Source: Bacteroidota bacterium (lineage in GTDB: Bacteria; Bacteroidota; Bacteroidia; Chitinophagales; LD1). From it: DNA of 40,456 bases. The stretch spans positions 1 through 40,456 of the forward strand of contig CANJVG010000016.1 of the NCBI GenBank assembly GCA_947478005.1, written 5' to 3'. The notes beneath the pieces are model-generated. The model had not been told where the DNA came from. It saw nothing but the letters and a program-made list of their open reading frames with translations, and searched no databases. Positions 35,964 through 40,456 of this stretch are shown here, piece by piece (within the stretch, counting starts at the first letter, position 1; the number at the start of each line of letters is the position of its first letter). Both the position numbers and the translations under genes were made by a program.

Positions 35964-37109
35964 ATGACTCAAGTGGTTAGAGATATAAGGATGGTTGATT
36001 TGAAATTGCAGTATCAACGCCTAAAGGTTGAGATAGATGCGGCAATGGCCGATGTCATCAATTCCACCCAGTTTATTAAAGGGCCACAACTTAAATCATT
36101 TGAAAATAATCTGGCCAAGTATCTTCAGACTAAGCATGTAATAGGTTGCGCTAATGGTACCGACTCTTTGCAGATTGCGATGATGGCGCTTGATTTGCAA
36201 CCGGGCGAAGAAGTTATTACCGCGAGTTTTACCTATGTAGCTACAGCCGAAGTAATAGCCCTGTTGAAACTGCAACCCGTGCTGGTAGAAGTAAATCCCG
36301 ACACGTTTACCATTGACCCTGATGCTATTGAAGCAGCAATTACTCCGAAGACAAAGGCCATTGTACCGGTGCACCTTTTTGGTCAATGTGCCGATATGGA
36401 AGCCATCATGAAGATTGCCGCCAGGCATAATCTTTATGTTATTGAAGATAATGCGCAGGCTATTGGTGCTGATTATGTTTTTACGAATGGTGAAAAGAAA
36501 AAATCAGGAACTGTTGGTATCGTTGGTTCTACTTCGTTCTTCCCCTCAAAAAACCTTGGTTGCTATGGCGATGGGGGTGCTTTGAATACCAACGATGACG
36601 AATTGGCAAAGAAGATAAGGATGATTGCCAACCACGGTCAAAGTGTGCAGTACGTGCATGATGAAATAGGTGTAAACTCAAGATTAGACACACTACAAGC
36701 CGCAGTGCTTGATGTGAAGTTGAAATACTTAGACGATTTTGCGGCAAGGAGAAGGTCTGTAGCTGATTTTTATGATGAGTCATTTAAGGGTTTAGAAAAT
36801 GTGCAAACTCCCGTCCGCGCAAATTTCAGTTCTCATGTGTTTCATCAATATACGTTGCTTCTGAAGAATGGCAACCGCGATGAAGTGCGCAAGAAACTGG
36901 AAGCGCAAGGGATACCGAGCATGGTTTATTATCCTATTCCGCTTCATCAACAGAAGGCATATCGGGATGAACGATATAAAGATAGCAGTTTCCCGGTTAC
37001 AGAACAACTATGTAAACAGGTGTTGAGTTTGCCTATTCATACGGAGTTTAAAAGTGAGGATTTGGAATATATTGCCGCAGAGTTTAAATCGATAACAAAT
37101 AATCAATAA
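35964..37109 (+). CDS. DegT/DnrJ/EryC1 (WbpE-like) PLP-dependent sugar aminotransferase
   Basis: MVDLKLQYQRLKVEIDAAM, VIGCANGTDSLQIAMMAL, ITASFTYVATAEVIALL, KTKAIVPVHLFGQCADM, STSFFPSKNLGCYGDGGAL. Confidence 0.93.
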   Translation: MTQVVRDIRMVDLKLQYQRLKVEIDAAMADVINSTQFIKGPQLKSFENNLAKYLQTKHVIGCANGTDSLQIAMMALDLQPGEEVITASFTYVATAEVIALLKLQPVLVEVNPDTFTIDPDAIEAAITPKTKAIVPVHLFGQCADMEAIMKIAARHNLYVIEDNAQAIGADYVFTNGEKKKSGTVGIVGSTSFFPSKNLGCYGDGGALNTNDDELAKKIRMIANHGQSVQYVHDEIGVNSRLDTLQAAVLDVKLKYLDDFAARRRSVADFYDESFKGLENVQTPVRANFSSHVFHQYTLLLKNGNRDEVRKKLEAQGIPSMVYYPIPLHQQKAYRDERYKDSSFPVTEQLCKQVLSLPIHTEFKSEDLEYIAAEFKSITNNQ

Positions 37110-37112
37110 CCC

Positions 37113-38426
37113 ATGAAAATTGCAGTAGTTGGAACCGGATATGTTGGATTAGTTACAGGTACGTGTTTTGCGGAAACAGGAAATGAAGTGGTTTGCATTG
37201 ACAACAATGCTGATAAAGTAAAGTCCTTAAAGGAAAATAAATTGCCAATTTATGAACCTGATTTGGATGTTTACTTTGAACGAAACACCAAAGCAGGACG
37301 GTTGAAGTTTACCACCAATCTTGCCGAAGGAATTGACGGTGCAAAAATTATCTTTCTAGCTTTACCCACACCGCCTGGTGAAGACGGTAGTGCCGATTTG
37401 AAATATGTATTGGGTGTAGCGGAAGACTTGGGTAAAATCATTAAGGATTATGTGGTAGTAGTGAATAAAAGCACGGTGCCAGTTGGAACTGCCGATAAGG
37501 TTCGCGCAAAAATAGCACCGAATACAAAGGTGGCTTTTGATGTGGTTTCTAATCCTGAGTTTTTACGGGAAGGTGTAGCGGTGGAAGATTTTATGAAGCC
37601 GGAGCGAGTGGTGGTGGGAACGAGAAGTGAACGAGCTAAAAAATTGATGGAGGAATTATATGAGCCGTTTGTTCGTCAGGGCAATCCGGTTTTGTTTATG
37701 GATGAAAGAAGTGCTGAGGTTAGCAAGTATGCCGCCAATGCATTCTTGGCTACCAAAATCTCCTTCATGAATGAGGTGGCTAACTTATGTGAGTTAGTGG
37801 GTGCAGACGTAGATAATGTTCGAAAAGGAATCGGAACAGACTCGCGAATTGGAAAACGATTCCTGTTTCCGGGGGTTGGATATGGGGGAAGTTGTTTTCC
37901 TAAGGATGTGAAAGCGCTTTACTATACATCCAAAGAAAATAATTACAACTTCCAAATTCTGGATTCTGTAATGAAGGTGAATGACTTGCAACGAGAGAAG
38001 TTCTATCATACTATTTCTAATCACTTTAAAGGAGATTTAAATGGAAAGACAATTGCCGTTTGGGGGTTGGCATTCAAACCAAATACCGATGATATTCGCG
38101 AAGCTCCTGCTCTTTATTTGTTAGAGAAGTTTTTGGAGGCAGGTGCTCAGGTTCGTGCTTATGACCCTGAAGGGATTAACAATGTAAAGCAGATTTTTGG
38201 CGACAAAGTATATTTCGGCAAAGATAAGGATGATGTTTTAACTGGAGCCGACTTCTTAGTTATTGTTACCGAATGGAATGAGTTCCGTTCTCCTGATTTC
38301 GACAGAATTACATCTTCATTAAATGAGAAGCTGATTTTTGACGGAAGGAATCTCTATTCGCTTCCCCATGTGAAGGAGCTGGGTTATACGTATTATTCAA
38401 TAGGAAGAGAAATTGTAAAACCATGA
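37113..38426 (+). CDS. ugd: UDP-glucose 6-dehydrogenase
   Basis: [105 protein letters not shown]. Confidence 0.95.
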   Translation: MKIAVVGTGYVGLVTGTCFAETGNEVVCIDNNADKVKSLKENKLPIYEPDLDVYFERNTKAGRLKFTTNLAEGIDGAKIIFLALPTPPGEDGSADLKYVLGVAEDLGKIIKDYVVVVNKSTVPVGTADKVRAKIAPNTKVAFDVVSNPEFLREGVAVEDFMKPERVVVGTRSERAKKLMEELYEPFVRQGNPVLFMDERSAEVSKYAANAFLATKISFMNEVANLCELVGADVDNVRKGIGTDSRIGKRFLFPGVGYGGSCFPKDVKALYYTSKENNYNFQILDSVMKVNDLQREKFYHTISNHFKGDLNGKTIAVWGLAFKPNTDDIREAPALYLLEKFLEAGAQVRAYDPEGINNVKQIFGDKVYFGKDKDDVLTGADFLVIVTEWNEFRSPDFDRITSSLNEKLIFDGRNLYSLPHVKELGYTYYSIGREIVKP

Positions 38427-39391
38427 AGAGAGTTTTAATAACTGGTGCTGCCGGCTTTTTAGGATCACATCTTTGTGACCGGTTTATCAAGGAGGGATAT
38501 TACGTCATAGGCATGGATAACCTTATTACGGGCGACTTGAAGAATATCGAACATCTTTTTAAGCATGAAAACTTTGAGTTTGCACACCATGATGTTTCCA
38601 AGTTTGTTTTTGTGCCGGGTGAGTTACATTATATTCTTCACTTTGCTTCTCCTGCCTCCCCTATTGATTACCTAAAGATTCCTATTCAAACCTTAAAGGT
38701 TGGTTCTTTGGGAACACATAATCTTTTGGGTTTGGCAAAGGCCAAGAAAGCTTGCATGCTTATTGCTTCTACCAGTGAAGTTTACGGGGATCCTGTGGTT
38801 CACCCGCAAACCGAAAATTATTGGGGTAATGTTAATCCTGTGGGCCCGCGTGGAGTTTATGATGAAGCAAAGCGTTTTCAGGAAGCAATAACGATGGCTT
38901 ACCATACTTTCCATGGATTGGATACAAAGATTGTCCGCATCTTCAACACATACGGGCCAAGAATGCGTCTGAATGACGGCAGAGTTCTTCCGGCATTTAT
39001 CGGACAGGCATTGCGCGGGGAAGACCTGACTATTTTTGGTGATGGTTCACAAACCCGTTCGTTCTGCTATGTAGATGATTTGGTAGAGGGTATTTATCGC
39101 TTGCTTCTAAGTGATTATCATCAACCGGTGAATATTGGTAACCCGAGTGAGATTACCATCTCTCAATTTGCAGAGGAAATAATCAAGCTTACAGGAACCA
39201 ATCAGAAAGTGGTGTATAAAGATTTACCCGTAGATGACCCTAAGCAGCGTCAACCTGACATTACGCGCGCAAGAGAGATTCTTGGATGGGAACCAAAGGT
39301 AAGCAGGCAGGATGGTTTGAAGATTACTTATGATTATTTTAGAAGTTTGAGCCACGAAGAATTGTATAAAAGTAAACATCGCTTTGCATAA
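38423..39391 (+). CDS. UDP-glucuronate decarboxylase-like SDR epimerase/dehydratase
   Basis: [116 protein letters not shown]. Confidence 0.9.
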   Translation: MKRVLITGAAGFLGSHLCDRFIKEGYYVIGMDNLITGDLKNIEHLFKHENFEFAHHDVSKFVFVPGELHYILHFASPASPIDYLKIPIQTLKVGSLGTHNLLGLAKAKKACMLIASTSEVYGDPVVHPQTENYWGNVNPVGPRGVYDEAKRFQEAITMAYHTFHGLDTKIVRIFNTYGPRMRLNDGRVLPAFIGQALRGEDLTIFGDGSQTRSFCYVDDLVEGIYRLLLSDYHQPVNIGNPSEITISQFAEEIIKLTGTNQKVVYKDLPVDDPKQRQPDITRAREILGWEPKVSRQDGLKITYDYFRSLSHEELYKSKHRFA

Positions 39392-39972
39392 TGGCTGACA
39401 AGGAATATTTTGTTCACGAAACCGCCATTGTTGATGATGGTTGCAAGATTGGTAAAGGAACCAAGATTTGGCACTTCTCTCACATCATGAGCAATTGCGT
39501 GATTGGCGAAAATTGCAACTTTGGTCAGAATGTTGTGGTGAGTCCTGAGGTGGTGTTAGGAAACAATGTGAAAGTTCAGAACAATGTCTCGATATATACT
39601 GGTGTTGTTTGTGAAGATGATGTGTTTCTCGGTCCCAGTTGTGTGTTTACAAACGTAACCAACCCGAGAAGCGGAGTAAACAGAAGAGGACAATATTCAA
39701 AGACAACCGTTAAGCACGGAGCAAGCATAGGAGCCAATGCAACTATTGTTTGTGGACACGATATTGGAGAATTTGCCTTTATTGGAGCCGGAGCGGTAGT
39801 TACTAAAAATATTCCGGATTATGCCTTAGTAGTGGGTAATCCTTCTAAACAAATAGGCTGGATGAGCGAGTTTGGCCATCGGCTTCATTTTAATAAGGAC
39901 GGGATAGCGGAGTGTGAACAGGGCAAAGAGAGGTATCAACTGAAGGATGGCCAGGTAAGCAAGATTAAATAA
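39391..39972 (+). CDS. Left-handed beta-helix (hexapeptide) sugar N-acetyltransferase, WbpD/WlbB-like
   Basis: Hexapeptide repeats [127 protein letters not shown]. Confidence 0.92.
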   Translation: MADKEYFVHETAIVDDGCKIGKGTKIWHFSHIMSNCVIGENCNFGQNVVVSPEVVLGNNVKVQNNVSIYTGVVCEDDVFLGPSCVFTNVTNPRSGVNRRGQYSKTTVKHGASIGANATIVCGHDIGEFAFIGAGAVVTKNIPDYALVVGNPSKQIGWMSEFGHRLHFNKDGIAECEQGKERYQLKDGQVSKIK

Positions 39973-39989
39973 AGACAAATAGAAAAGAT

Positions 39990-40456
39990 ATGGTAGAGAA
40001 ATTATTGAAGAAAGAAAAGAAACTCGCAGTCATTGGTTTAGGTTATGTGGGTTTGCCTATTGCCTTGGAATTTGCAAAGAAAGTATCAGTCATCGGTTTC
40101 GATATTAATCAGAAGCGCGTTGATTTGATGAAGAACAAAATTGACCCTAGTAACGAATTGGAATCATCTGCCTTTGATGGGGCCGACATTCTTTTCACGG
40201 CAGATATTGAAGAGTTGAAACAAGCCAATTTTTTCATTGTGGCGGTTCCAACTCCAGTTGATAAGCACAACGTTCCCAATTTGAAACCAGTGCTGGCTGC
40301 CTCTACCACCATTGGCAAAGCATTGAAGAAAGGCGACTACGTTGTTTTCGAATCAACAGTTTATCCGGGTTGCACCGAAGAAGATTGCTTGCCTGTGATG
40401 GAAAAGATTTCGGGTTTGAGTTTAAAGAACGGAGATTTCAAATTGGGTTATTCACC
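39990..40456 (+). CDS. Nucleotide-sugar (UDP-N-acetylhexosamine-type) dehydrogenase, truncated by window end
   Basis: ATG 39990: MVEKLLKKEKKLAVIGLGYVGLPIALEFAKKVSVIGFDINQKRVDLMKNKIDPSNELES...FFIVAVPTPVDKHNVPNLKPVLAASTTIGKALKKGDYVVFESTVYPGCTEEDCLPVM. TviB/WbpA-type pattern; open to the window edge and absent from the ORF track. Confidence 0.92.
   Translation, partial: MVEKLLKKEKKLAVIGLGYVGLPIALEFAKKVSVIGFDINQKRVDLMKNKIDPSNELESSAFDGADILFTADIEELKQANFFIVAVPTPVDKHNVPNLKPVLAASTTIGKALKKGDYVVFESTVYPGCTEEDCLPVMEKISGLSLKNGDFKLGYS

Noticed and set aside
1-40456. tRNA or rRNA genes
   Set aside because: No TpsiC-arm-like GGTTCRANNCC with a matching acceptor stem and no rRNA-like conserved segments were recognised by eye. 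A tRNAscan-SE run would settle this.

Overview
This 40.5-kb window is typical of a Bacteroidetes (Bacteroidota) chromosome. Indicators are T9SS-type secreted proteins, QueE, a YtxJ-like protein, a PorE-like OmpA protein, TAnnTTTG promoter-like boxes and weak Shine-Dalgarno signals. Housekeeping genes include tyrS, pabB-like, a two-component system, a ctp-type protease, a purine nucleoside phosphorylase, ald, tsaE and queE. Secreted or envelope genes are also present. The right end holds a surface-polysaccharide nucleotide-sugar cluster: DegT-family aminotransferase, UDP-glucose dehydrogenase, UDP-glucuronate decarboxylase-like SDR, hexapeptide acetyltransferase and a truncated second UDP-sugar dehydrogenase. 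Two things stand out. (1) There are three separate, sequence-unrelated intergenic tandem arrays, at about 2093-2554, 13817-14110 and 31361-31591. All share the same architecture: a contiguous 21-bp unit (two B-DNA turns) mostly arranged as alternating A/B halves of a 42-bp dimer. One sits directly upstream of a small FnIII-like gene. (2) There is an AT-rich accessory island at about 14.9-18.8 kb. It carries an SMODS/CD-NTase-like nucleotidyltransferase overlapping a SLATT-like 2-TM effector, which is a minimal CBASS-like pair. Next to it is a protein with seven treble-clef zinc-finger repeats and an embedded PD-(D/E)XK/Vsr-like nuclease domain. No rRNA, tRNA or CRISPR array was recognised.
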